A DNA stretch of 64,000 bases from Glomus cerebriforme. Its lineage: Eukaryota > Glomeromycota > Glomeromycetes > Glomerales > Glomeraceae. A program made the translations under genes and the position numbers. Below are positions 12,372 to 24,732 of this stretch, in pieces. Position 1 is the first letter of the stretch. Each line of letters opens with the position of its first letter. The DNA is taken from assembly GCA_003550305.1 (NCBI GenBank), contig QKYT01000031.1, forward strand, positions 185,744 through 249,743. The letters are read 5' to 3'. The notes beneath the pieces were generated by a model. The model was not told where the DNA came from. It worked only from the letters and a program-made list of their open reading frames with translations, and made no database searches.

Positions 12372-12563
12372 TTTATTTAATAATGTAAAAATGTTGTGTA
12401 CTGTTAAGTTTTCTTTATCTTACACTATAACTATATTGTATTTATGCTATGTAATCTATATCTCAAAGTCCATTAATTTCTTCAATAAATTTTATTGATA
12501 TTTGAAGTCCCAACACAGAATATTTTCCGATAAGTGATCTTATTTGACCCACCCAATTGAGTA

Positions 12564-14722
12564 TTAATCAGATGAACCTGATGATGATGAATCCGAAGAT
12601 GAATCCGAAGATGAAGAATCCGAAGAACTATCACTATCTTCTCGTTTACGTTTTGCTGTCATAATGAGTTTTTGGGCGTTCTAATTATTAATAAAAAAAA
12701 ATTTAATTTTTTATCATAAAAAAAAAAAAAATAATAATGGAAATAATTCATCGAAAAAAAAACCATTCGAAAATTTTATAATATGGACAGTATTTGATGA
12801 TTTAATGATACTTACCGCCAAATACTCTCTTAACCCTTCAGTTAATTGACCTAATCCAATACTTGTAAAATAGTTAATAGCAAAACGTATATTCCGTGGA
12901 TTATCCTTTGGAAAAAGACCTTGAAAACAATGACTCATTGTTTCATCATTTAACCTCATTTTAAGCTTCGGTATACCTAAAGTACCTGTAAGTTCTTCGA
13001 ATAATATTTTAACAAAAATTCGAGAACTTGATGTAGTATCGTCCTCTGTCAATTTAATTACACTAAAAACTTCCCAAGATATAGCATCTGATGATATAAG
13101 GTGTCCAAAATATTTTGATACGTTTCTTAACCTATTCGTTTCATATCGATGAATTGTTTCGTAATATTGAACAAAACATTGTTCAAAAGATTTAGCCCAA
13201 ACCAAATTTATCTTTGCAAGGCGTTCTCCTATAAGACCAAAAAACTTTTCATAAGTACGTTCCTGAGAACAACATTCAATTATCATATTGCAAAGTTCCA
13301 TCTAAACAATCATAAGAAAGAAATTTAGTAAAGTTTATACCAAAGTAAACAAAATAAAATAAAAAAATAAACATAGAACCATGCCTCTTGTCCTTCTTGA
13401 ATGTTTAATTTCATAAGTTTGTGACAACATTCCTCAAAGTCGAGACTTGACTTAATAGTCAGATATATCGTCTTACGTAAAGTAATCAAATTGGTATTTG
13501 TTTTATCATGAATTTCCATTTTCTGTGCCAATTCATCTTCATCTTCATCTTCATCCTCATCCTCATCATCTTCACTATCTTCAGTACCCGATTCTCCATC
13601 ATCCTCTTCAGATTCATCATCTAGTATTTGTGACTTTATTTCCTTGTATTTTTCTTCATTTTCTAAATAATTAGGATCAAAATTGAAAACACCTACAAGA
13701 AGAAAAAAATTTTAATTAGAGTATTAAAAATAAATTATGTGTAATATATATATATATATGTACCAAGAGTTTCTTCAACATCTAATTCATCATCAATTGA
13801 TATATGATGAGTAATTTGATCATCTTCCTTGACCAAATCTAAATCTGATGGAATTGGTGGATTATCCTTATATTTATCCTTTCTTATTTGGAACAGAACT
13901 TCAATCATATATTGTACTCTTTTATCTACATTTGCTTCATGGAGAATGGCCCTAAATCGATCAAAAACATCATTATTTGCTTTCGGTGAGACATCAGCTA
14001 AGTGAGCACCACATTCACGCATAAACCCGACAGCAACTTCTACTGAATCACTAGTAGGATGTTCAAGCAAAAGAACTAGGATTTGTAATGCGACAATTTC
14101 GTGAGCTACTAGGTGATTGCATAAATGTGCAATAAAAGAAGTAGTAGCTAAACAGGTTGTCTAAAAGTTTGATTCAATTAAGTTAAATTAAATCATTAAT
14201 AGTCAGATATATATAATTTTTATCAATAAAATAAATACCTTATCGTTACGCCTGTATGCTTTACGAAATTGAACAATTAATCTAGTTAGAACTAGTTCAC
14301 CAATCTGTGGTAACTTTGTGTTGATAATAGCTACCAATGCAGAATAAACGGGTGTAAACGGTAACGATGCTGATTGTGCTTTCATGATTGATCTAGCAAA
14401 GAGACCTCTTCCACGAATTAAATTTTCATTGAACAACTCAAAAACAATGTTCTTTATATTTGAAGTGTTGACCTAAGATTTAAGAAAATGTACGATTAAT
14501 TTTTTAGTTATTTTTAAAAGAACAAAAATAAATAATAATAAATACCTTATTAATAAGACCATTAATACTTTTTTTCAGAGCTTCCCAAGTAATTCTTTGA
14601 TATTCTTTACTAGATTTATCAGTTATCGTTTGTTGCATCTGTCGTAATCGAGCAGGTGGAATGTATACACCACCCGCTCTCGTATTAACGAGCACTTTCT
14701 GTTCGGTCTCTATGAACGACAT
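12564..14722 (-). CDS. CWC22: CWC22, spliceosome-associated MIF4G/MA3 protein
   Basis: Six exons: 14546-14722, 14239-14472, 13764-14160, 13385-13692, 12816-13301, 12564-12680, for 572 aa. CWC22 binds eIF4A3 and is needed for the first splicing step and for loading the exon junction complex. The N-terminus has [14 protein letters not shown]. The MIF4G domain follows ([43 protein letters not shown]). An acidic linker (about residues 300-345) leads to the MA3 domain, with [12 protein letters not shown] and [12 protein letters not shown]. The tail is Ser/Asp-rich. The intron between exons 4 and 5 starts with GC rather than GT (13384-13302); using it gives the conserved frame. Confidence 0.95.
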
Positions 14723-16131
14723 TTTGATCTTTGTGTAAAAAGGTAAAAAAAATTTTTTTCGGATCTAATTTGTTTTATTTTTCAAAAAAAAGGGATCCTT
14801 TTTTAACAATCCTTTCCTTCAATATGATTGGTTGATCATTACTTAGCTCAGTGTTACACAACACCGCCAAATTTAATACCAAAATTTCCAAAATTTGCAT
14901 TATCAAAAGTTTAATATTAGCAAAAGAAATTGAAATAAATAAAATCGAATTAATTTACCTAATTTTTTTTTCAGTTATTAGAAATTTAGAATATTGAATA
15001 ACAATAAATAATTATAATTAAATAAACAAAATTATTAAGCAATTATTATAATTTAAATTATAAATATAGAGTATAATAAGTATAATACGTTAAATATGTA
15101 AAATTTTTATATTCATATTTCAATGTAAGCTTAATATTTAAAAAAAAACTAGAAATAGTAGTATATTGTATATAAAAGAATTTTAGTATATGTATTAGAA
15201 TACAAATGGTTAGCAATTATTTAAATTGCAATTCATTTTTTTTTATATCAGAATATACAGGATAGTTGATTGTAAATTTATTTATCTGTCATCTCAGTCA
15301 AACTTTTTTTTTCGCTTAAAAATCATAACTTTTTATTTTATTTTTGATGCTTTTTGAAAAAAAAAAGCCAAATTTGAAAAAAAAGAGAACTAGAAAAAAT
15401 TGAATTAAAGAAAAAAATTGAAGAAAAAAAAAGAATATTACTTTAAATATAGCAAAAAATAATTAATGTAAACTTTTTTTTTTTGTTATAGTTTACAAAA
15501 TGCTATATATAAAAGTAAAAAAAAAAAAACTAAGTATTCTTTTTTTTTTGTAAAAGATTCACCAAAAAACTTATTCCAAAAACTAATTTCCCTTTATGGA
15601 TTGCTCGTTAATTAATGAGTAAATTAATACCATATATGAAAAATATTCGTTGAAAAAGAAAAAAGGGAAATTGAACCAGGGAAAGGAAAGTCAAATTTCA
15701 TATATAAGCTATACTTTTCTTTATATTTAAAAAATTTTTCGAAAAAAGTATGACATAATATGTAATTATTACATAAAATGTTCTTTCCTTTGAGAAAAGT
15801 AAAAAAAAAAAGAAATTTTGATTGCTACTATACTACATGATCAAAATAATGCTAAAATAAAATATAAAAAGAGTTAAGAAACTTTTTTTTTTTTGAGTGC
15901 CACGTTTGATTATCTTCTCTTTTCTCCATGAGAAAAAACTGTACAATTATTATTAGGTAATTTTGTTTTTTTTTGAGAGAAGATATTAAAAACTTGGCAC
16001 AAAATGATGAAAAAAAAAATATACAAAGAAATAAAGAAAAAATTTTTTTTTTTTTTTTNTTAATTTTNTTCCATAAAGGTTTTTTTTTTTTTAGATTTTT
16101 TTTTTTTTTTTAGTAAAAATGCTATAATTGA
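14723..16131. other. Homopolymer-rich gap between CWC22 and VMA12
   Basis: Holds the CWC22 promoter and the 3' flank of the V-ATPase assembly gene. It is dominated by long A and T runs, and two undetermined bases fall inside T-runs near 16059 and 16068. I see no gene. Confidence 0.6.
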
Positions 16132-16872
16132 TCATAGTGTTCTTGACCTTCTTGAAGCGGAGGTATAGGTAGTAGCAGCTTTATTATGATAGCCAGTGGT
16201 AGATGACCTTCTACGTGGTTTTCGCTCTTTCGTATCATTATTATCGTATCCAGTGAGATATCTCATATACAAAAATGTTTCAGCGATGCCAACGATAACA
16301 CTTCCGGTAAAAGCAAGCAACACACGCTAATTATTAAAAAGAATAAGGGATGAGCAAAAAAAAAAAAAAAAGGAATTAATTAGATAATAGCGAATTAAAG
16401 TTGTAAATACCATTCCCGTATCACCGGTAATTGTTTGAGCGACGTGATATACAGCAGCAAATACGGCGACAACGGTAAACGTGATGTTGATTATGGCAGT
16501 AAGCTGACCGCGAACACTTTGGAATTCTTCAGTGTCGAGTAGTTTAAAGGTCTCTACATCATAAGAGGAGGCGACTTTACCAATCATACGGACATATTCC
16601 TTATTGGCTTGTTCGGCAAGAATTTTTTCTAACCGAGCAATTAATTCTGGACTCTGTGAAAATAAACACAAAGAATTTTATTAGGTAATTCAATTTAATT
16701 ATATAATTTACACAAAGTAAGCTTCAATGAAACGTAATCATTTACCTTAACCTTCTCTTTGCGAGGTTCCATGTACACCCCGCTTCCAGTAAGCAGCTCA
16801 TGCAGCCAATAATGTGAAAGGCCTAAAGAAAAAAAAAGGGTTAAATAAATATGTGACATTTATTTTTATAAT

Positions 16873-16904
<32 letters not shown>

Positions 16905-17271
16905 AAAAAAAAGTGGCGGATATTTGATTATTTATGGTAAGTATCTCGGTAAAAGTCGGGAAAATGAAACAGTTAAAATAGTATAACTTGTATATAAAAA
17001 AAATGCTTAATATATGTATTATAAATACATATAAAAAGTACTGCGGGAAATGTATTTATTAATTAATAAAATAATTACCAATTTCTTTACCGAGTTTGCC
17101 ATCGCGGCTAACTAAGAATTTTGAAACCTCCTTGATAAGGTCGAGAGGAATGCAAGAAGAGATTTTAAGATAATTTTTGAGTCTTTGTTTAGCAGATTCA
17201 TCAAATTCTGGAGATTGCATAGCTTGGTATATGGCGGTTCGGATACGGTCAGTTAATACTAGCAAAACCAT
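16132..17271 (-). CDS. VMA12: Vma12/TMEM199-like V-ATPase assembly factor
   Basis: Four exons: 17079-17271, 16746-16822, 16411-16653, 16132-16326, for 235 aa. This family (Pfam Vma12, ER-based factor for V-ATPase assembly) works with Vma21/Vma22 at the ER to build the Vo sector. Evidence is the central block YMEPRKEKVKSPEL then LEKILAEQANKEYVRM, matching the P-E-Y/L...REYxRM family core, followed by two transmembrane segments (about INITFTVVAVFAAVYHVA and LAFTGSVIVGIAETFLYM) separated by a short loop. The C-terminus is basic and Ser/Thr-rich, as for ER membrane proteins. The stop is TGA, so TGA is a real stop here. Confidence 0.85.
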
Positions 17272-18836
17272 GATGTTCGTGTGATATTGAAGGTATAATA
17301 AAAAGGGGAATAATGTTTCGGTTGTTATATGTTTTTTGTTAACGATATATATTATTTATCATAAAATATTATTTAAATTTTAATTTTCGTTTAATATTCG
17401 TTTCAAAAAAAAAAAAAGAGTAAGGTAGGTTTTTTTAAAGTATTTTTTTTAAAAAAAAAAATATCATAAAATAATTGCAGATTTTAAAAAAAAAATTAAA
17501 ATTAAAGGAGTCGTAACTTAAAAAATAATTTTTTCTTGACTTTTAGAAAAGTCAAAAGAGAAGGTAAGGAACTCGGGGGTGTAAAATCGTTAATTTGGAC
17601 GACTAAATAAACAAATGAGAAGGGAGAAATAGTTGGGTATATATATATTTATTTGGAACACTACCTAAAAGAAGCATTATTTGTGATAAGTGATTTGATT
17701 GATGAAAAGTACATTGTACAAATTACAAAGGACCCTTTAGAAACAACTACATAAAAAAAGATTTTATTGTTTATATTATATGCGCCATGATATACTTTGA
17801 TTAACTTGATTGAATCTAGCGCTATTGTTTGGCGGTTCTTTTGATAACGACAATGAAACCATTTGAATTTGAATCTGTCGGAATTTTTTCCGAAAGTTAA
17901 AAAAAAAAAAGATTGAAAAATTTTTTTTTTTTAAATTATTTTATTTACAAGATAAATTTTAACGTAATATAAAATAAATTTTTTTTTTTTTTTTTCGGAA
18001 ACTCAGATGAGTAAATTGGCGCGTATCTCATTTCCGCATGGCACCGTTACAAGCAAAGTAACACAGACCATTATCGATTTAAGGTGTAACACCTATTGTT
18101 GTTACCACATGGAAAACATCTTCTAACATTTTCATGAGTATCTACATTTTTCCTATTGTTATAATCGCCTGTCACATGAAAGATTCAATATAGTTTTTGA
18201 CACTTTTTATATATGTTAATTATTATACTGAGACCGGAATTCGTTAAATCATCCGATCCGATTTCTATAACATACCGCATGAACAGGATTCACTGATAAC
18301 GCCATTTATGAGGAAATTTTTTTTCTTTTTTTTTTCAGCAACTTCCAAACTTTTTCATTCAGCAATTATGCACGGACCATCATAAACCGTTTAGTTCATA
18401 TGTGAAAATTACAAGTTATTTTCTTGTTTTCTTTTTTTGCGAAAAAAAAAAAAATAAATAAATGATGTGCCAATGCGCACTCTCAATTCATAAGGAAAAT
18501 AGGCAATCAATTATACCATAAAAATTAGGAAATCCTGTTATTTATTCACTTCAATCCTGTATTATCCTGTTTGTCTTGTTTTCTATACGCATTGTCCCAA
18601 TTTTTTTTTATTTTGCATGTGAAAAAATTTTCTCAAAAAAAAAAAAAAAAATTTTTTTCCTCCTTTTTGTGGATGCTTTTTAAATTTAATGGTTGTACGA
18701 AAAATTTTTTTGTTTTCGAAACAAAACATTTACTCATCCGTGTAACTAAATTTTCTTAAATAAATTATTAATTATTTGTAAATAATTCATTTTTTTTTTA
18801 TTAAAGATTGCAACAATAAATGTCAAACACTTTTTA
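17272..18836. other. VMA12 upstream region, no gene seen
   Basis: About 1.6 kb between the VMA12 start and the 3' end of the next minus-strand gene. It has many A/T homopolymers (near 17405, 17985, 18640). One 62-codon plus-strand frame at 18571-18759 is low-complexity Phe/Lys and looks like chance. Confidence 0.6.
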
Positions 18837-20590
18837 TTAGGAGATATTTTGCTGTGTATTCCTTCGCGAATTCTGCAAAAGTTGAGTCGCGAAGATCTCC
18901 ATATCTTTAACAGTTTCACGCCATTGTGCCAAAACTTCTATTGTCATCTTAAGCATGTTCTCAGGTGGAATGTCTTGTGGCAACATTCTAGATGTAAAAT
19001 CTTGATTCATCTCTTCATAATCATTTAGCACTAATAAAATAACTGTCTTAATAAAATCTCGAAGTTGTGGTACTAATCGTATGACTTTGTTAATTTGTTC
19101 TAAAGAAGGAATGACTCGATTCACATCATCTATTTTTAAAATCAACATAATTTCCTAATGAAATAACATAATTCTTTTTAGAAATTCCTCAAATTGTAGG
19201 GTTTATATAATAAAAGTATCTCTCTTACTTTGACTAAATTAGCCAAGGTTTCTGCTTCCAACTCATCAACTTTGTTTAATTGTAATTTGAAATATAATTT
19301 ATCTTTGAAAATGTTACGTCGTGTTTCTGTTGTTTTTGATTCTTTTGTATCTAATAAAATAAATAAAGCTTTTAAAAATATGTATGTATATATATAATAT
19401 ATAAATATTTTATATTTCTTTACCCTTGGAAGGACTTTTGGATAATGGCCTTGTGTTTCTCTTATATGCATGCAATTCCAATTTAAGTCGTTCGTTCTCT
19501 TCACGCATGAATTCAAATTCATGAGACTTGGAATCGTTTGGACTATCCGATTTCATTTCTAAACGTTTGTTTTCTTCACGTAACTTCTCAAGTTCCTCAT
19601 TAGATTCAATCTTGAGATTTTTATTTTCCTCGCGTAATTGATTTAACTCTTGCAAATAATTATCAGAACCAATTTTTAGATGTTCATTTTCTTCTTGTAA
19701 CAATCTAATTTCTTTGCAAAGATTATCAGAATTGATTTTGAGTTTTTCATTCTCTTCGCGTATTCGATCTAATTCTTGAAGGATGAGATCTAGTTGTTGA
19801 CCAGTTTTTTCAATCTTTTTTTCTCTGTTTTCTTCAACTCCTTCAATGTTTTCTATTTCCTTTGTTTCATTACTCATTTTTTCCTTTTCAGTCACAGTCT
19901 CTTGTGAAATATTTTCCATGAGAATCGATGATTCAGCTAACTATTAAAATTGATTAATTACTTTTTGAATTATTATTAATTGAAAATATGAATTAAACAC
20001 ATACATTTCCTAGAATATTAGAAGTGTCATTCGATGATGAACTTTTCTTTTCTTGATTTTGCAATAATTGTCTTAATACTGTATAATTAACTTGTTCATC
20101 CTCAACTACATTTGCAACAAAATGTGTCACATCACCTTTATCAACTATAAAATAAATATATTAAATTCTAAATATTTTTAGAAGCGTTATACGCGAAGTT
20201 ATATATATATATGAATAAGATTTATTTACTTATAATGGAAGGCAATTCAGTAACAGTTGAATTACTCAAAATTGTCAAATCACTTTGTGAATATTGCACA
20301 GTTTGGTCAAACTCGTTTGTTTTTGCGGGGTGAGCAAAACTTGTTATTTCAACTCCCATGTCACGGTAATCAATAGTTTCCCTAGCTACTACAGCTTTAG
20401 CTATAATGGAAGGAATCATATCAGAAATGTTACTGGGTTCTTCGGCCGTAGAGAAACGATTTGGAACAGGCGAAGAACAAGCTGACGCGTAATTAGAGTG
20501 GTTTTCTTCCGGTGTTGTACTGTCAAGAACAAGGTTTTTATTTATAGGCTCAAAACTGGGTTTAACATTATTGGAAGACATATTTGTCAT
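18837..20590 (-). CDS. Coiled-coil protein of unknown function
   Basis: Five exons: 20230-20590, 20005-20144, 19424-19940, 19229-19350, 18837-19154, for 485 aa in continuous phase. I do not recognise the family with confidence. The first 170 residues are Ser/Pro/Glu-rich and probably disordered. The centre (about residues 190-335) is a long coiled coil built on repeats of REENxxLKxxS. The C-terminal 140 residues are helical and globular-looking, with ILKIDDVNRVIPSLEQINKV. That phrase loosely resembles the C-terminus of centrosomal Cep70, but the match is from memory and weak. The start was set at the MTNMSSNN methionine; the frame is open to 20764, but that extension is unlike coding sequence. 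Confidence 0.7.
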
Positions 20591-20884
20591 GAAATATAAA
20601 AACAATAATAATGATGGTTTGATGGTTTGAATTTTTAAAGGAAAAAAATTCCGAGTTCTGTTTTGTTTTACTATTACGCGTTTTTTTTTATAAATAACAG
20701 GAGCCAGCATATAATAAAACCAATATATGGGCAGAGTTAAAAAAAAACCGATACTTTTGCACATGAAGATGGACAGGCCAAGTTACTATATTTAGTTAAT
20801 TACACAAAAAAAAAAAAAGCAATCAGTAATCCGTAAGATCTTAAATGATCAAAAAAAAATAATTTTTTTTTTTTTAAAAAAAAA
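20591..20884. promoter_or_regulatory. Shared divergent promoter, coiled-coil gene / UTP14
   Basis: 294 bp between divergent start codons. A and T runs lie immediately before the UTP14 ATG. No specific site is clear. Confidence 0.4.
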
Positions 20885-23800
20885 ATGGGAAAGAAAAAAT
20901 TGGGAAACTCTAAATCTAAAAATTCCATTAAAAAATCAAAAACTTCATTCACTACAAATTATAAAAATTCTGGACCAAAAAATTCTTCAAAAAGTAAACA
21001 GCCGAAGAATCCAAATAAGATTTCTGGAAAAGATATTTTTGAAATTGATCAAGAAGAAACTAAACAGGAACGGCGTCGTAGAAATATTGATGAAATAGAA
21101 AGCTACGAATATGCCGGCGCGGAAAAGATTGAGAAAAAAGATGATGAGGAAATAGATAGTGATGAAGCTTTTAATGATTCAGATGAAGAAAGATTTGAAC
21201 ATTTTATATTTAGAGGATCTAATCAAAAGGTTAGTTAATTTATTTATGGTATTATTCGAGACTACTTAATTACTAGAGAATATCGCGTTTAATATTAATT
21301 TTTATAGGACATAAAAAAACAATTGGATAAAGAGATCGATTTAGACGAAACCGAAGAGGATGATGATGACAATGAAGAGAGTGAATTGGATGAAGATGAT
21401 GAAGAGGATCAGGAAGATGAAAGAGAGGTAGCAAGAAAAAGTATAGCGAGGTTTGTTTGGCTTGATGAATCAGACAATGATGAAAGTGAAATGGATGAAG
21501 AATTCAAAGCTTTGATGGATAATGATGTACAAGAAATTGATGATGAAACCAAGGCGGATAAATTGGCTTCTTTTATTGGTTCATTAGATAAAAAAAGAAA
21601 AAGAACCATTGATGATGAAATAAGTTCTTTAGAAAAACCAAAAAAGCAATTAAAAGAACGTACAGAAGCTTATGAAGAATCAGAGTATAATTTGGCAACT
21701 AGAGAGTCTTCTAATATTAGAAAGAAGATTGATTTACATGATCTTATTGGATCTATTCAGGAAGAAACTGGTTTTAGTGGATTAAAACAAAAGTTAGCAT
21801 CATTAGAAAGTGGTGGTAATAAAGGAACTTATAAAGAACCTTTATCCGCTCCTTTACCTCCTCGAATTCAAGACAGATTAAATAGACAAGCTGCCTACGA
21901 AAAAGTTAATAAAGATATTACTAAATGGGAGCCAATAGTTAAGCAAAATCGTGAAGCTGAACATTTAAAATTTCCTATGAATGCTCCTCTTCCGCATAAA
22001 CAAACAAATAATGTTTTGGCTTCTATGTTTCAAGTATGTTTAAACATTATCGAATTTTATTATTTTCAAATATTTACTAATTTACTAATTTTTGATAAAG
22101 CCGGTAACAGAACTTGAAAAAGAAATAGATTCCATGTTGGTTGAAAGTGGTGTAAAGGAAAAAAATTTACAACAATATGAAGAACTTCAGATGAGTAAAT
22201 TGTCAGTTGAGGAGGTTGAAAAACGAGTGAAGGAATTACGTAAAATGCGGGAATTAGCATTTCGTGAAGAAATTAAAGGTAGAAGGATCGCTAAAATTAA
22301 AAGTAAAACTTATCGTAAGATCAGAAAAAAGGAAAAGAACAAGTTAGATCTTAAGCAATTGGCCGAACTTGATCCAAAACTTGCTCGTGAGGAACAGTTA
22401 AGACTTGAAAGAGCACGTGCTCAAGAACGTATGACTTTGAAACATAAGAATACTAGCAAATGGGCTAAACAAGCTTTAAAACATGGTCGTCATGATTTAG
22501 AGGGTCGCCAAGCAATTGCTGAGCAACTGCAGAGACATGAGGAATTAAAACGAAAAATTCATGATCTTGGGTCTGATGAAGAATTAGATGATTTTTCAAG
22601 CGAAAATAGTGATGAAAAAGATGATGATATTGACGCTATCAAAGAAAAAGCATTTGACGAATTGGCACAATTAGAACGGAAAGAAACTGAAAATGAAGAA
22701 ATGGAAGGACTATTTGGAATGAAATTTATGCGAATTGCTATGGATAAAGAAAAATATCGTACCCGAGGAATGATTGATGATTTTATTGAGGATTTAGAAA
22801 ATGAAGAAAATTCAACAAAGGATGAAAAAACTAAAAAAGAAGTGAAAAAGAGTACAATAACTCATGTTGGAAACAATCCTGGTAGAATGATATTTGGAGG
22901 TTTCGAGGTAAATTATAATTTAATCATTTTATTTAATGAATTATTTTTCTATTGTAATTGAAATTAAGGTTGGATTCATTTAGAAATCAACTTCCGAACA
23001 CAAATTTGATATTAAAAAGGTATTTGATATTAAAATGAAATAATTAATGTTCAATCTGACTCGAATTTCTAAATTGCTTTTTTTTCCTTAATTGTAAGCT
23101 GTCAAAATCTATTTTTGATCTAAAATCTTCGTCCGCAGAAGAGCCAAAAGATGATGATAATAAACTGACTGAACCTATTAATAATTATTCTTCGGAAATT
23201 AATTTTGAAGAAGAGAACCCGTGGCTTCAGACAGATTCAACTAAAATAGTATCTTCCAGCAAAAAGAATAACAAAGGTATTATAAAAGAAAATAATAAGT
23301 CTGATAAGATAGTATCAAAATTGAAGAAGCAAAAACAAGGAGATCAATCACAAAATGGTATTGAAATTGACGTAGATAAAATATTAACAATCGGTTCTGT
23401 ACAAAATAAATCCAGTAAGTCTTCAGATATCTGTTTCTATTACCTTTAAATCCTTTTATTTATATAATATATATATATATTTTTAAGTGAATGAAAATGA
23501 CCAAAGAGGGAAAGAAATTAAAGAAATTAATTCGCCAACTTCACGAAGCGATAAAGCTTCAAAGTTTAAATCTATGGAAGATTATGATACTTTTGACGTT
23601 GAAACGAATTTTGTACATGTCAAAAATCCCACGGCATTCTCGCAAAGAGAATTGGTTGCTCGCGCATTTGCAAATGATAATGTTATAAAAGTAAGTAATA
23701 ACCAAATCTTTAGTTTATCAAATTTATTAGATTTCATCTCAACTTGATTATGCTTAAGGAATTTGAAGCGGAAAAGCAAGCAATTATCGAGGATGATGAA

Positions 23801-24309
23801 CCGAAAGAACAGGATTTGACGTTACCAGGATGGGTAAGTATTCAGGACAATTTTCTTATGTTTGTTTAATTATGGTAAATTATTTACATAAATATTTAGG
23901 GTTCATGGAGTGGCAAAGGAGTGAAGAAACCTAAAAAGAAGAAGCTTGTTTTGGCTAAGCCTCTACCTGGAGGTATTGAAGCTTCCAAAAGAAAAGACGC
24001 GAAATTGCAATACGTGATTATTAACGAGAAAAGGATTAAGAAGGTAAATGTAATTTCTAAAATTATCCTTTTATGAAATTAATAAACGTTTTATTAATAA
24101 TATAGGCCAAGAAATATCTTTCGACAAATATCCCACATCCCTTTGAAACTCGTGAACAATATGAACGAAGTCTTCGTACTCCTCTTGGCACAGAATGGAA
24201 TACTCAAGAAGTTTTCCAGAAAATAGTGACACCACGAATTATCACGAAAATGGGAACTGTGATCGATCCATTGAACGTACCCTTTCATACTAATGATCTT
24301 GATGAATAA
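20885..24309 (+). CDS. UTP14: UTP14, SSU processome protein
   Basis: Nine exons: 20885-21229, 21308-22033, 22101-22907, 22984-23019, 23099-23414, 23488-23690, 23759-23833, 23900-24043, 24106-24309, for 951 aa. UTP14 is a nucleolar U3 snoRNP protein that activates the DEAH helicase Dhr1/DHX37 to release U3 from pre-40S. Diagnostic blocks are DEEIDSDEAF near residue 80, LERARAQERMTLKHKNTSKW in the middle, ENPWL, LPGWGSWSGKG, and the C-terminal PHPFETREQYERSL then PLGTEWNT. Acidic stretches dominate the N-terminal third. Exon 4 is just 36 nt. It converges on GPATCH1. Confidence 0.97.
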
Positions 24310-24732
24310 TAAATATATTTATATTTAACATCAGTATATTTATATTTAAACTTAATAATTAAATAATTGTGTGAATACGATATTGATTGTTTTAAAAAAT
24401 AATACTGATTTATGAGCAGCTAAACTTTTTTTCCCCTAACTTTACCATCACATAAATTATGTAATCTAATTTGTAGTAATACATAGTTTAATTATTTTTA
24501 ATAAATGGTTCGATTTATTTGATGGGGGGTTGATTTTGGCTGTATTCCCTTGCAAATTATGGTAAGAAACGTAATTAGCTTGAAACAAATCCGACCATAA
24601 AGCTATTTCTCCTTAAAAGAATTCAAAATTCGGAGGAAACAGAGGAATGAATACAACTATATGCGATTAAAATCATTCTCAATCTTGTCATCTGTTCATG
24701 TTTCACAACACTTGTTTTATATTGTAATATGG
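24310..24732. other. UTP14-GPATCH1 convergent 3' flanks
   Basis: 423 bp between convergent stops. It is AT-rich, with no coding frame or repeat that I can identify. Confidence 0.6.

Noticed and set aside
20591..20764. Longer N-terminus for the coiled-coil protein starting at 20764
   Set aside because: The extension is hydrophobic and Lys/Phe-rich like translated AT-rich DNA, and it would occupy most of the divergent promoter.
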